Shown one piece after another: positions 24,190 through 33,170 of a DNA stretch of 34,415 nucleotides; the stretch's first letter is position 1, and every line of letters starts with the position of its first letter. Made by a program: the position numbers and the translations under genes. The stretch spans positions 1 through 34,415 of the forward strand of contig JBDLTT010000056.1 in the NCBI GenBank assembly GCA_039805725.1, written 5' to 3'. The notes under the pieces were generated by a model that saw only the letters and a program-made list of their open reading frames with translations, made no database searches and was not told the DNA's origin. Source of the stretch: Fluviibacter sp039805725. GTDB lineage: Bacteria > Pseudomonadota > Gammaproteobacteria > Burkholderiales > Rhodocyclaceae.

Positions 24190-24689
24190 TGACGCACATC
24201 GCCGACCTGCCGTTACCGGCGTTCGAGCAGAAGATCGTTCAGCCTGACAATCTTGCGGCGCGGGTTGCACAACTGCCACGCCCGGTCGTCTTTACGAATG
24301 GTTGTTTTGATATCCTGCACCGCGGTCATGTTACCTACCTCGCACAAGCACGGGCGCTAGGCGCATCGCTGATCGTCGCCGCCAACACCGATGCTTCGGT
24401 TAGGCGGCTGGGCAAGGGGGACGACCGGCCGATGAATCCGCTAGACAACCGAATGGCCGTGCTCGCTGCGCTGGAAAGTATCTCCCTGGTCACCTGGTTC
24501 GACGAAGATACACCTATTGAACGCATCCTCGACTGCCAGCCTGACATTCTCGTCAAAGGCGGCGACTGGGCCGTCGACAGGATCGTGGGCGCGCCGGAAG
24601 TTCGCAGCTGGGGCGGTACCGTTGTCTCAATCCCCTTCCTGCATCAGACATCGACCACCGCGATGGTCAACAAAATCCGCGGCGGTTAA
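24189..24689 (+). CDS. rfaE2: D-glycero-beta-D-manno-heptose 1-phosphate adenylyltransferase
   Basis: A 166-residue nucleotidyltransferase corresponding to the C-terminal half of E. coli HldE, here as a separate protein. It makes ADP-heptose precursor for the LPS inner core. The fold signature FTNGCFDILHRGHVTYL contains the HxGH motif. Further conserved parts are VAANTDASVRRLGKG, RPMNPLDNRMAVLAAL, PDILVKGGDW and the C-terminal TSTTAMVNKIR. The kinase half (HldE N-domain/RfaE1) is not in the window. The ATG shares a base with the upstream diiron gene stop. It is convergent with kup, with a 4-base overlap of stops. Confidence 0.96.
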   Translation: MTHIADLPLPAFEQKIVQPDNLAARVAQLPRPVVFTNGCFDILHRGHVTYLAQARALGASLIVAANTDASVRRLGKGDDRPMNPLDNRMAVLAALESISLVTWFDEDTPIERILDCQPDILVKGGDWAVDRIVGAPEVRSWGGTVVSIPFLHQTSTTAMVNKIRGG

Positions 24690-26584
24690 AGCGCCACTTG
24701 CGTTCCCAGTTCAACCACACGGTTCGTCGGAATATTGAAATAGTTCGTCGCGCTATCCGCATTGCGATACATGGTGATGAACAGCTTTTCGCGCCAGAAG
24801 GCCATTTCGGAGTTCAGCTTCGGAATCAGCGTTTCGCGGCCCAGGAAAAACGAGGTTTCCATCATATTGATCGGCAAGCCGAAGTCACCACACCTGGCGA
24901 GCGCCTCCGGAATATTTGGCTCTTCCTTGAATCCGTAGCGAATCAGGACGGTCCAGAACTGTTCCTTGAGCGGCTTGATTTCGACACGATCGGTTTCTGG
25001 CACAAAGGGCACATCCTCGATTTGCACGCAGGTGACGAGTACTTTTTCATGCAGCACCTTGTTGTGCATCATGTTGTGCAGCAAGGCATGCGGCACGCCG
25101 GTCAGATCGCCATTCAAAAAAACGGCGATGCCCGGCACCCGTGCCGGACCACCGACGCCCAGGCTGCTGACAAAGGCATCCAGACGCAGCTCTTCACTGC
25201 GCAGACGTTTGCGCAACAGATCACGCCCCCGCTTCCAGGTCGTCATGATGATGAAAATGACAAATCCGGCGACCAGCGGAAACCAGCCACCATCGGGAAT
25301 CTTCTGGATATTCGCCCACAGGAAGATCGATTCAAACACCAGGAAGCAGGCAAAGAGCAGCGCGGCGCGATACCAGCCCCAGTGCCAGATCTTGGCGGCC
25401 ACTACGACAGCAAGCAGCGAGGTAATCACCATGTCGCCGGTCACCGCCAGACCATAGGCTGCCGCCAGATTATTCGACGATTTAAAAGTCAGCACCAGCA
25501 GGATCACCGCTGACAGTTGCAGCCAGTTCACGCCCGGCATGTAGATCTGGCCCTGCTCTTTTTCCGACGTATGCTGGACCAGCATGCGCGGCACAAAACC
25601 CAGCTGCATGGCCTGACGCGTCATCGAATACGCACCGGTAATCACGGCCTGCGACGCAATCACCGTGGCACAGGTGGCCAGACAGACCAGCAGAAAACGC
25701 AACGACTCCGGCGCCCCCATGAAGAAAGGGTTGTCGATCGCCTCCGGGTGGCCAAGAACCAGCGCGGCCTGACCGAAATAATTGATGACCAGTGCCGGTA
25801 GCACGAAAAACGCCCAGGCCAAACGGATCGGTTTGCGGCCGAAGTGACCCATGTCCGCATACAGCGCTTCGGCACCCGTGACGGCCAGCACCACGCTGCC
25901 CATGGCAAACACCGCCATGTGCGGATTATCAACCAGCAAATGGATCGCATAAGCGGGATTCAATGCCAGCAGCACATGCGGGTTATCGATGACGTTATAG
26001 ATGCCCATGACACCCAGCACGGCGAACCAGACGCCCATCACCGGCCCGAAGAAAGTCCCCACCTTGGCCGTGCCATGCTTCTGCAACATGAACAGACCGA
26101 TCAGGATCAACAGCGTCACGGGAATAACGGCGCCATGCAGCTGCGGTGCGACGATTTCCAGCCCCTCAACCGCCGACAACACCGAAATCGCCGGGGTGAT
26201 CATGCCATCGCCGTAAAACATCGCAGTGCCTAAAATACCGGCCAGCATGATCCAGCGGGCGCGCTTGGGGTTGCCTTGCGCTTCATGCAAGGCCAGGGCG
26301 ATCAGGGCCATCATGCCGCCCTCGCCCCGGTTGTCGGCACGCAGAATAAATACGATGTATTTGAGCGAGACGATGATCATCAACGCCCAGAAAATCATCG
26401 ACAGGCCGCCAAAGACGTTGGCTTCGGTCAGCGGAATCGGGTGATTGCCGGCAAATAGTTCCTTGAAGGCGTACAGCGGACTCGTACCGATATCCCCGTA
26501 CACCACGCCCAGTGCGCCCAGAACGAGCAACTGCAGGCTCGTTTTGTGCTCATGGGCTGAAGGTTTTGACGTTACTGCCGACAT
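24686..26584 (-). CDS. kup: Low-affinity potassium transport system protein Kup
   Basis: A 632-residue K+ uptake permease of the KUP/HAK/KT family, probably K+/H+ symport. After about 20 polar residues comes LGALGVVYGDIGTSPLYAFKE, the family signature, then about 12 hydrophobic helices to about residue 450. A soluble C-terminal cytoplasmic domain of about 170 residues follows (from KRGRDLLRKRL), containing VPGIAVFLNGDLTGVPHALLHNMMHNKVLHE. AGGAG lies 7 bases before the ATG. It follows ssb on the same strand by 58 bases. Confidence 0.97.
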   Translation of the reverse strand: MSAVTSKPSAHEHKTSLQLLVLGALGVVYGDIGTSPLYAFKELFAGNHPIPLTEANVFGGLSMIFWALMIIVSLKYIVFILRADNRGEGGMMALIALALHEAQGNPKRARWIMLAGILGTAMFYGDGMITPAISVLSAVEGLEIVAPQLHGAVIPVTLLILIGLFMLQKHGTAKVGTFFGPVMGVWFAVLGVMGIYNVIDNPHVLLALNPAYAIHLLVDNPHMAVFAMGSVVLAVTGAEALYADMGHFGRKPIRLAWAFFVLPALVINYFGQAALVLGHPEAIDNPFFMGAPESLRFLLVCLATCATVIASQAVITGAYSMTRQAMQLGFVPRMLVQHTSEKEQGQIYMPGVNWLQLSAVILLVLTFKSSNNLAAAYGLAVTGDMVITSLLAVVVAAKIWHWGWYRAALLFACFLVFESIFLWANIQKIPDGGWFPLVAGFVIFIIMTTWKRGRDLLRKRLRSEELRLDAFVSSLGVGGPARVPGIAVFLNGDLTGVPHALLHNMMHNKVLHEKVLVTCVQIEDVPFVPETDRVEIKPLKEQFWTVLIRYGFKEEPNIPEALARCGDFGLPINMMETSFFLGRETLIPKLNSEMAFWREKLFITMYRNADSATNYFNIPTNRVVELGTQVAL

Positions 26585-26642
26585 AATGACTCCTAACGAC
26601 TAAACCCGAACAGAACGTCGAATACCGACCATCAACCCTGCA

Positions 26643-27098
26643 TCAGAACGGAATATCGTCGTCCAGATCCGCCACATTGGCCGGCGGACGACGGTTGGCG
26701 TTACTACCGGCAGCCGCCGCCGGTGCAAACGGATCATCACGGCTGACGGGCTCACCCTGACCTTCGCGGCGGCCGAGCATTTTCATTTCGGTAGCTTCAA
26801 CCTCGGTCGTGTAGCGCTCCTGGCCGTCCTTGTCCTGCCATTTGCGGGTTTTGATACGACCTTCGATATAAACCTGCGAGCCTTTTTTCAGGTACTGACC
26901 GGCGATTTCGGCGAGGCGACGGTAGAACACCACACGATGCCACTCGGTCGATTCGCGCTGTTCGCCGCTGGCCTTATCGCGCCAGGTGTCGGTCGTTGCC
27001 AGACGGATATTGCATACCGCATCGCCTGAGGTGGTGTAACGGGTTTCGGGGTCGGCGCCGAGGTTACCGATGAGTAATACTTTATTGAGCGATGCCAT
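26643..27098 (-). CDS. ssb: Single-stranded DNA-binding protein
   Basis: A 151-residue SSB that coats ssDNA in replication, repair and recombination. The OB fold covers about residues 1-105 (MASLNKVLLIGNLGADPETRYTTSGDAVCNIRLATT, with GSQVYIEGRIKTRKWQDKDG). A Pro/Asn/Arg linker leads to the acidic tip DLDDDIPF, which recruits partner proteins. AGGAG lies 7 bases before the ATG. The uvrA/MFS/ssb arrangement (uvrA divergent) is common in beta/gammaproteobacteria. Confidence 0.98.
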   Translation of the reverse strand: MASLNKVLLIGNLGADPETRYTTSGDAVCNIRLATTDTWRDKASGEQRESTEWHRVVFYRRLAEIAGQYLKKGSQVYIEGRIKTRKWQDKDGQERYTTEVEATEMKMLGRREGQGEPVSRDDPFAPAAAAGSNANRRPPANVADLDDDIPF

Positions 27099-27186
27099 AT
27101 CAAATCTCCTGAGTGAACGAGTGTAGCGGCCAAAAAGATGGCTTACCGGTACCGCAGAATATCATGCCGGGCGTCCAGGCTGGCGT

Positions 27187-28404
27187 TTATAGCGAGACCC
27201 GCGCCGGCCACCGCCATGAAATCACCAGCCAGATCAGCGCCAGGAGGCCGCACCCGGCAAAGACGGCCGCGTAGCTGCCAGTTTGCAGGAGCCAACCCCC
27301 ACCAGCGCCGCCAGCAAACAGACCCAGCGATTGCAGGGTGTTATAGAGCCCCAACGCCTGAGCCTTACCCGACGCCGGCGCAATCCGCGAAATCAGCGAA
27401 GGTTGCAGCGCCTCGAGCATATTAAACCCGCTGAAAAACAGAGCGATCCATCCGAAAATCAACAAAAGAGCCACCGTCTCCGATGCTACCGGCCATTGCA
27501 ACATCCCTAGAAAACCCGCCTGAACGATACACAGCAGCAGAATCGCCGCGCGAAACACCTGCGCCATATGGCCGTGACGCTCAGCCAGCATCATGGCCGG
27601 CCACAGCAACACCAGCGATGCCAGAACTGCGGGCAAATAAATCATCCAGTGTCGGGCGAGCGGCAAATCAGCGAACTGGATCAGCAAGGCCGGTACGGCC
27701 ACCCACATAGCGATCTGTATGGCGTGCAGGATAAAGACACCCAGATTCAAACGAAAAAGCCGTGGGTTCAGCAGTACCAGCATAAAAGTTCCGGCCTTGG
27801 GTTCGGGCAACGGCGGCGCCGGCGGAACCAGTCGAAAGATCGTCCAGAAAGCGCCCACCCCGAGCACGCAGGTCAGCCAGAACAGGCCGCTCAGACCGAT
27901 CCAGCCATAGAGCACCGGTCCTAGCGCCAGCGACAGGGCAAACATCAGGGCAATCGAGCCGCCAATCATGGCCATCGCCTTGCTGCGTTGGGTATCGCGG
28001 GTCAGATCTGCCACCAACGCCGTAATGGCCGCCGAGATCGCCCCGCTGCCCTGAATCATGCGACCCCAGGTCATCGCCTCGATAGAGTCCGCAAGGGCAC
28101 AGATCACGCTCCCAGTGACAAATAAGGCCAGACCAAAAGCGATCACGGGTTTACGACCCCAGCGATCGGCGGCAAGGCCCAGCGGCAGCTGCAGACAGGC
28201 CTGCGTCAGACCATATGCCCCCAGCGCCAGTCCCACTGCGGCGATATCCTGGCCACCGGTCAGATTCCGGGCGGCAACGGCAAATACTGGCAACACGATG
28301 AACAGCCCCAGCATGCGCAGGGCAAAAATAGCGGCCAGCCCCAGCGCGGCCCGTTTTTCAGCGGGCAGCATGGGTTCTTTGGGCGGACGGAGGGAATCGG
28401 ACAT
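27187..28404 (-). CDS. MFS transporter, YajR-like drug/proton antiporter family
   Basis: A 405-residue major facilitator with 12 predicted helices. It shows MFS motif A in the first half (GLAADRWGRKPVI), and LGLFIVLPVFAVAARNLTGG resembles YajR. It lacks the C-terminal soluble YAM domain of E. coli YajR, ending soon after helix 12 (WRWPARVSL). Substrate is unknown. It lies between uvrA (divergent, 95-base gap) and ssb (same strand, 88 bases), a linkage seen in many proteobacteria. Confidence 0.9.
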   Translation of the reverse strand: MSDSLRPPKEPMLPAEKRAALGLAAIFALRMLGLFIVLPVFAVAARNLTGGQDIAAVGLALGAYGLTQACLQLPLGLAADRWGRKPVIAFGLALFVTGSVICALADSIEAMTWGRMIQGSGAISAAITALVADLTRDTQRSKAMAMIGGSIALMFALSLALGPVLYGWIGLSGLFWLTCVLGVGAFWTIFRLVPPAPPLPEPKAGTFMLVLLNPRLFRLNLGVFILHAIQIAMWVAVPALLIQFADLPLARHWMIYLPAVLASLVLLWPAMMLAERHGHMAQVFRAAILLLCIVQAGFLGMLQWPVASETVALLLIFGWIALFFSGFNMLEALQPSLISRIAPASGKAQALGLYNTLQSLGLFAGGAGGGWLLQTGSYAAVFAGCGLLALIWLVISWRWPARVSL

Positions 28405-28414
28405 AAATTAACAG

Positions 28415-28444
28415 TTGCGGTGCACAAACGCGGCCGCGTAATAT
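28415..28444 (+). promoter_or_regulatory. Possible sigma-70 promoter for uvrA
   Basis: TTGCGG (28415-28420) and TAATAT (28439-28444) are separated by 18 bases in the divergent gap. Matches are only moderate (3 of 6 and 4 of 6). A GC-rich hairpin (28450-28466) would lie at the 5' end of the transcript. I see no LexA box (CTGT-N8-ACAG) here. Confidence 0.3.
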
Positions 28445-28499
28445 TACCAGTTGGCCTTCGGCCGACCGGCCCCTGGCCGCAGCTTTCTCGGAAAACGTC

Positions 28500-31409
28500 A
28501 TGGAAGACATCCGCATCCGCGGTGCACGTACGCACAATCTGCAGAACATCAGCCTCGACCTCCCCCGTCACAAGCTGATCGTTATTACCGGCCTCTCGGG
28601 TTCGGGTAAGAGTTCGCTCGCCTTTGACACCCTCTATGCCGAGGGGCAGCGTCGTTACGTCGAGAGCCTCTCGGCCTATGCCCGCCAGTTCCTGCAACTC
28701 ATGGAAAAACCGGACGTCGATCTGATCGAAGGCCTGTCGCCCGCGATTTCGATCGAGCAGAAAGCGACCAGTCACAATCCACGCTCCACCGTGGGCACCG
28801 TCACCGAAATTCACGACTACCTGCGCCTGCTCTTTGCCCGCGCCGGTACCCCCTACTGCCCCGAACATCATCTGCCGCTGCAAGCGCAGACCGTCTCGCA
28901 GATGGTCGACCATGTACTGACCCTGCCCGAAGAAACCAAGCTGATGATCCTGGCGCCCGTCGTGGCGAACCGCAAGGGCGAACAACAGGATCTGTTCGCC
29001 GAGTTGCGCGCCCAGGGCTTTGTCCGTCTGCGCGTGGATGGTGAAATTTGCGAAATCGATGCCCTGCCCAAGCTCGACAAGAACAAGAAGCACGACATTG
29101 ACGTCGTGATCGATCGCCTCAAGGTTCGCGAAGACACGCGACAGCGCCTGGCTGAGAGTTTCGAGGTTGCACTACGCCACGCGGATGGTCGCGCCGTTGC
29201 TTTGAATATGGATACCGGCGAGGAACATCTCTTCTCCGCCCGCTTCTCGTGCCCGCACTGTAACTTTGCACTGCAAGAGCTCGAGCCGCGCATCTTCTCG
29301 TTCAACAACCCGATGGGTGCCTGCCCTAAGTGCGACGGCCTTGGCGTCATCCAGTTCTTTGACCCCAAGCGTGTCGTCGCCCACCCGGAGCTCTCGTTAT
29401 CTTCTGGCGCCATTCGTGGCTGGGATCGGCGCAACCAGTTCTACTTCCAGATGATCGTCGCGCTCGCCGAGTACTACGGCTTCGACGTCACCACGCCCTT
29501 TAACGAGCTGCCCGAGGATACGCGCCAGATTATTCTGTACGGCTCCGGCGACGAAAGCCTGCCCTTCCAGTATCTGAATGAACGGGGCAAGCTCACAGTG
29601 CGCGAACACACCTTCGAAGGCATCATCCCCAATCTCGAACGCCGTTATCGCGAAACCGATTCATCGACCGTGCGCGAAGAGCTGGCCAAGTACGTTAGCG
29701 ACACCGTCTGCCCGGACTGTCAGGGCGCCCGTCTGCGCAAAGAAGCGCGCTATGTCCAGGTCGGCGACCGCACCCTGTACGAGATCAGCCAACTCCCCCT
29801 GCGTGACTGCCGCGATTACTTCGATGCGCTCAAGTTGCAGGGGCATCGTGCACAGGTTGCCGAAAAAATCCTCAAGGAGATCTGCGCACGCCTGGAATTT
29901 CTAATCAATGTGGGCCTCGACTATCTCTCGCTCGAACGCTCGGCCGACACGCTCTCGGGTGGTGAAGCGCAGCGGATTCGTCTAGCCTCACAGATCGGCT
30001 CCGGCCTGACCGGGGTGATGTACGTGCTCGACGAACCGTCGATCGGCCTGCACCAACGCGACAATGATCGCCTGCTTGCTACCCTGCGACGTCTCCGCGA
30101 TCTGGGCAATACCGTCATCGTCGTTGAACATGACGAAGACGCCATCCGCATGGCCGACTACGTCGTGGATATGGGCCCGGGCGCAGGTGTCCACGGCGGC
30201 CGCATCGTGGCGCAAGGCACCCCCCAGCAGATCACCGAAAACCCGGATTCGATGACAGGCGCGTTCCTCGCCGGTCGCGAAGCCATTACCTTGCCGTCAA
30301 AACGCAAGACACCAGACCCCGAGCGCGTGTTGCAACTGAAAAACGCCACCGGCAACAATCTGCAGGGTACCGATCTGACCATTCCCCTTGGTTTGTTCAC
30401 CTGCATCACCGGCGTCTCCGGTTCCGGCAAGTCGACGCTGATCAACGACACGCTGTATGCCGTCTGCGCCAAGCACCTCTATGGCAGTAGTCTGGAACCA
30501 GCGCCCTATGAAACGCTGGACGGCCTCGACCAAATCGACAAAGTCATTAACGTTGACCAGAGCCCGATCGGTCGTACGCCGCGTTCCAACCCGGCCACCT
30601 ATACCGGCTTATTGACGCCGATCCGCGAGCTCTTCTCCAGCGTGCCCGAATCGCGTACGCGCGGCTACGAACCCGGTCGCTTCTCGTTCAACGTCAAGGG
30701 CGGTCGCTGCGAAGCCTGCCAGGGTGACGGCGTCATCAAGGTCGAAATGCACTTCCTACCCGACGTCTATGTCCCCTGCGATGTTTGCCACGGCAAACGT
30801 TACAACCGCGAAACGCTCGAGATTCAGTACAAGGGTAAGAACATCCACGAGATTCTGCAGATGACCGTGGAGGACGCGCTGGAATTTTTCCACGCCGTGC
30901 CCACCGTTGCGCGCAAACTCAAAACTCTGATGGATGTCGGCCTCGGTTACATCCAGCTTGGCCAATCAGCCACCACGCTTTCCGGTGGCGAAGCACAACG
31001 CGTCAAGCTGTCGCTCGAACTCTCGAAGCGCGACACTGGCCGCACGCTGTACATCCTCGATGAACCGACCACAGGTCTGCACTTCCAGGACATCCGCCTG
31101 CTGCTCGGCGTACTGCATCGCCTGACGGAGCACGGCAACAGCGTGGTGGTGATTGAACACAATCTGGACGTGATCAAAACCGCCGACTGGGTCATCGACC
31201 TGGGACCGGAAGGTGGCGCTGGCGGCGGCCGCATCATCGCCGAGGGCACACCGGAAAGCGTGGCCGCCACGAAGGGCAGTTACACCGGGCACTTCCTCAA
31301 GCAAGTACTCGCGCATTCACAAACAGACAAAGCAACCGCCGTGAAGAAGAAGCCAGCCGCTAAAAAAGTGGCGTCCACTCAAAAGGCCGACGCCAAGAAG
31401 GCCCGCTAA
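28500..31409 (+). CDS. uvrA: Excinuclease ABC subunit A
   Basis: Damage-recognition ATPase of nucleotide excision repair, 969 residues. Two ABC modules are visible. The first has Walker A GLSGSGKSS (31-39), a zinc module CPHCNF...CPKC and the signature LSGGEAQRI. The second has Walker A GVSGSGKST (638-646), a zinc module CEACQGDG...CDVC and the signature LSGGEAQRV. The insertion and UvrB-binding regions are present and length is normal for the family (about 940) plus a tail. The last about 35 residues are rich in Lys and Ala (VKKKPAAKKVASTQKADAKKAR), a basic extension beyond the usual end. It is divergent from the MFS-ssb-kup string. Confidence 0.98.
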   Translation: MEDIRIRGARTHNLQNISLDLPRHKLIVITGLSGSGKSSLAFDTLYAEGQRRYVESLSAYARQFLQLMEKPDVDLIEGLSPAISIEQKATSHNPRSTVGTVTEIHDYLRLLFARAGTPYCPEHHLPLQAQTVSQMVDHVLTLPEETKLMILAPVVANRKGEQQDLFAELRAQGFVRLRVDGEICEIDALPKLDKNKKHDIDVVIDRLKVREDTRQRLAESFEVALRHADGRAVALNMDTGEEHLFSARFSCPHCNFALQELEPRIFSFNNPMGACPKCDGLGVIQFFDPKRVVAHPELSLSSGAIRGWDRRNQFYFQMIVALAEYYGFDVTTPFNELPEDTRQIILYGSGDESLPFQYLNERGKLTVREHTFEGIIPNLERRYRETDSSTVREELAKYVSDTVCPDCQGARLRKEARYVQVGDRTLYEISQLPLRDCRDYFDALKLQGHRAQVAEKILKEICARLEFLINVGLDYLSLERSADTLSGGEAQRIRLASQIGSGLTGVMYVLDEPSIGLHQRDNDRLLATLRRLRDLGNTVIVVEHDEDAIRMADYVVDMGPGAGVHGGRIVAQGTPQQITENPDSMTGAFLAGREAITLPSKRKTPDPERVLQLKNATGNNLQGTDLTIPLGLFTCITGVSGSGKSTLINDTLYAVCAKHLYGSSLEPAPYETLDGLDQIDKVINVDQSPIGRTPRSNPATYTGLLTPIRELFSSVPESRTRGYEPGRFSFNVKGGRCEACQGDGVIKVEMHFLPDVYVPCDVCHGKRYNRETLEIQYKGKNIHEILQMTVEDALEFFHAVPTVARKLKTLMDVGLGYIQLGQSATTLSGGEAQRVKLSLELSKRDTGRTLYILDEPTTGLHFQDIRLLLGVLHRLTEHGNSVVVIEHNLDVIKTADWVIDLGPEGGAGGGRIIAEGTPESVAATKGSYTGHFLKQVLAHSQTDKATAVKKKPAAKKVASTQKADAKKAR

Positions 31410-31453
31410 TCGCATTCATCAACACATAACAACGATCGCCCGAGGATTCACCC

Positions 31454-33094
31454 ATGAGCGCCACCCTTCAATCAAGCTGGCTCGATAAGCGCCGCATCGT
31501 CGCCCAACCCGGTTTCAACCGCTGGCTCGTGCCGCCCGCGGCGCTTGCCATTCATCTGTGTATCGGCATGGCTTATGGTTTCTCGGTGTTCTGGCTGCCG
31601 CTCTCACGCGCCATCGGCATCACGCAACCACTGGCCTGCCCAGCGGACATGAGTCTATTAACCGAACTCTTTGCCTCGAATTGCGACTGGAAAATTTCCA
31701 CACTCGGCTGGATGTACACCCTCTTCTTCGTATTCCTCGGCTCTTCCGCCGCCATCTGGGGCGGCTGGCTCGAACGCGTTGGCCCGCGCAAAGCCGGCGT
31801 CGTCTCGGCACTATGCTGGTGCGGCGGCCTGGTGATCTCGGCCATCGGCATCAAGCTCCATCAAATCTGGCTGATGTGGCTGGGTTCCGGGGTCATCGGT
31901 GGTATCGGTCTGGGGCTGGGTTACATCTCGCCGGTGTCGACGCTGATCAAGTGGTTCCCGGATCGCCGCGGCATGGCGACCGGTATGGCCATTATGGGCT
32001 TCGGTGGTGGCGCCATGATCGGCGCGCCGCTGGCGGATCTGCTCATGAAGTCGTTTGCCACGCCGACCTCCGTTGGCGTTTTTGAAACGTTCCTTGTGCT
32101 CGCCGCAATCTACTTCGTATTCATGATCTCGGGTGCACTGGGTTATCGCATTCCTGCCGAAGGCTGGAAGCCGGCCGGCTGGACGCCGCCCCCGCCGTCC
32201 AAGAGCACCATGATCACCCAGCATCACGTGCACCTGAGCAAAGCCTGGAAGACACGCCAGTTCTGGCTGGTCTGGACCGTCCTCTGCGTCAACGTGACGG
32301 CCGGCATCGGCATCATTGGCATGGCCTCGCCCATGCTGCAGGAAGTTTTCGCCGGCAAACTGATCGGCATCGATCTCGCCTTCAACGAACTCAGCGCCGC
32401 ACAGAAAACCTCGATCGCCGCCATCGCCGCGGGGTTCACCGGACTACTCTCGCTGTTTAACATCGTCGGCCGATTCTTCTGGGCGTCCTTGTCCGACAAG
32501 ATTGGTCGGAAGGCGACCTATGCCACTTTCTTCCTGCTGGGTTTCGCCATGTATGCAGCGATCCCCAGCACGGCGGGCAGCGCCAGCCTGGCACTCTTTG
32601 TCATCTGCATGTGCGTCATCTTGTCGATGTACGGCGGCTGCTTCGCAACCGTCCCTGCGTATCTGGCCGACATGTTCGGCACCAAATTCGTCGGCGCCAT
32701 TCATGGCCGTCTGCTCACAGCCTGGTCGGCCGCCGGCATCTTCGGCCCCGTCATCGTTAACTACCTGCGTGAATACCAACTGGCGCACGGTGTGGCACGT
32801 GCCGATGCCTACAACATCACCATGTACATCCTCTCAGGTTTGCTCATCATCGGTTTCATCGCCAACTGGCTCATTCGTCCGGTCTCGGAAGAACTCCACA
32901 TGAGCCAAGAAGAGGCCGCCGCAGAGAAAAAGATTGCGGATGACACCCATGAGCATTTCGTGTCGGACATCGCGGCCATCGCCCACGAAGTCAGCCACTC
33001 GGGGAAAATCGCGCTGGCCTGGGCCGCTGTTTCAATCCCCATGGCCTGGGGCATGTGGATTACGCTGCAGAAGGCACTACTGCTCTTCAAGTAA
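31454..33094 (+). CDS. MFS transporter, OFA (oxalate/formate antiporter) family
   Basis: A 546-residue major facilitator of the OFA family. The first helix region LAIHLCIGMAYGFSVFWLPLSRAIG and the stretches GLGLGYISPVSTLIKWFPDRRGMATGMAIMGFGGGAMIGAPLAD and SDKIGRKATYATFFLLGFAMY are typical. The loop after helix 1 is long and contains two cysteines (LACPAD...ASNCDW). After helix 12 there is a polar, His/Glu-rich segment of about 45 residues, then one more hydrophobic helix (IALAWAAVSIPMAWGMWITL), giving probably 13 helices. The substrate is not shown; OFA members move oxalate/formate or other organic anions. GAGGA precedes the ATG by 8 bases; it lies 44 bases after uvrA and ends at a strong terminator. 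Confidence 0.92.
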   Translation: MSATLQSSWLDKRRIVAQPGFNRWLVPPAALAIHLCIGMAYGFSVFWLPLSRAIGITQPLACPADMSLLTELFASNCDWKISTLGWMYTLFFVFLGSSAAIWGGWLERVGPRKAGVVSALCWCGGLVISAIGIKLHQIWLMWLGSGVIGGIGLGLGYISPVSTLIKWFPDRRGMATGMAIMGFGGGAMIGAPLADLLMKSFATPTSVGVFETFLVLAAIYFVFMISGALGYRIPAEGWKPAGWTPPPPSKSTMITQHHVHLSKAWKTRQFWLVWTVLCVNVTAGIGIIGMASPMLQEVFAGKLIGIDLAFNELSAAQKTSIAAIAAGFTGLLSLFNIVGRFFWASLSDKIGRKATYATFFLLGFAMYAAIPSTAGSASLALFVICMCVILSMYGGCFATVPAYLADMFGTKFVGAIHGRLLTAWSAAGIFGPVIVNYLREYQLAHGVARADAYNITMYILSGLLIIGFIANWLIRPVSEELHMSQEEAAAEKKIADDTHEHFVSDIAAIAHEVSHSGKIALAWAAVSIPMAWGMWITLQKALLLFK

Positions 33095-33111
33095 TCCGAG
33101 CCAATCGCCGC

Positions 33112-33144
33112 AAAAAAGCCGCCTAAAATTTTGGGCGGCTTTTT
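33112..33144. terminator. Bidirectional intrinsic terminator between the OFA transporter and the nuclease gene
   Basis: GCCGCC (33118-33123) pairs with GGCGGC (33134-33139), extended inside by TAAAA/TTTTG and outside by A-run/T-run. TTTTT follows on the plus strand and six A (Ts on the minus strand) precede, so it can stop both the transporter transcript and the glmS-nuclease transcript. Confidence 0.9.
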
Positions 33145-33170
33145 ATTGGGCACAGACAATCAGCTCTGAA

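Noticed and set aside
28405..28499. LexA (SOS) box upstream of uvrA
   Set aside because: No CTGT-N8-ACAG-like site is present in the 95-base gap; uvrA may be constitutive or controlled otherwise.
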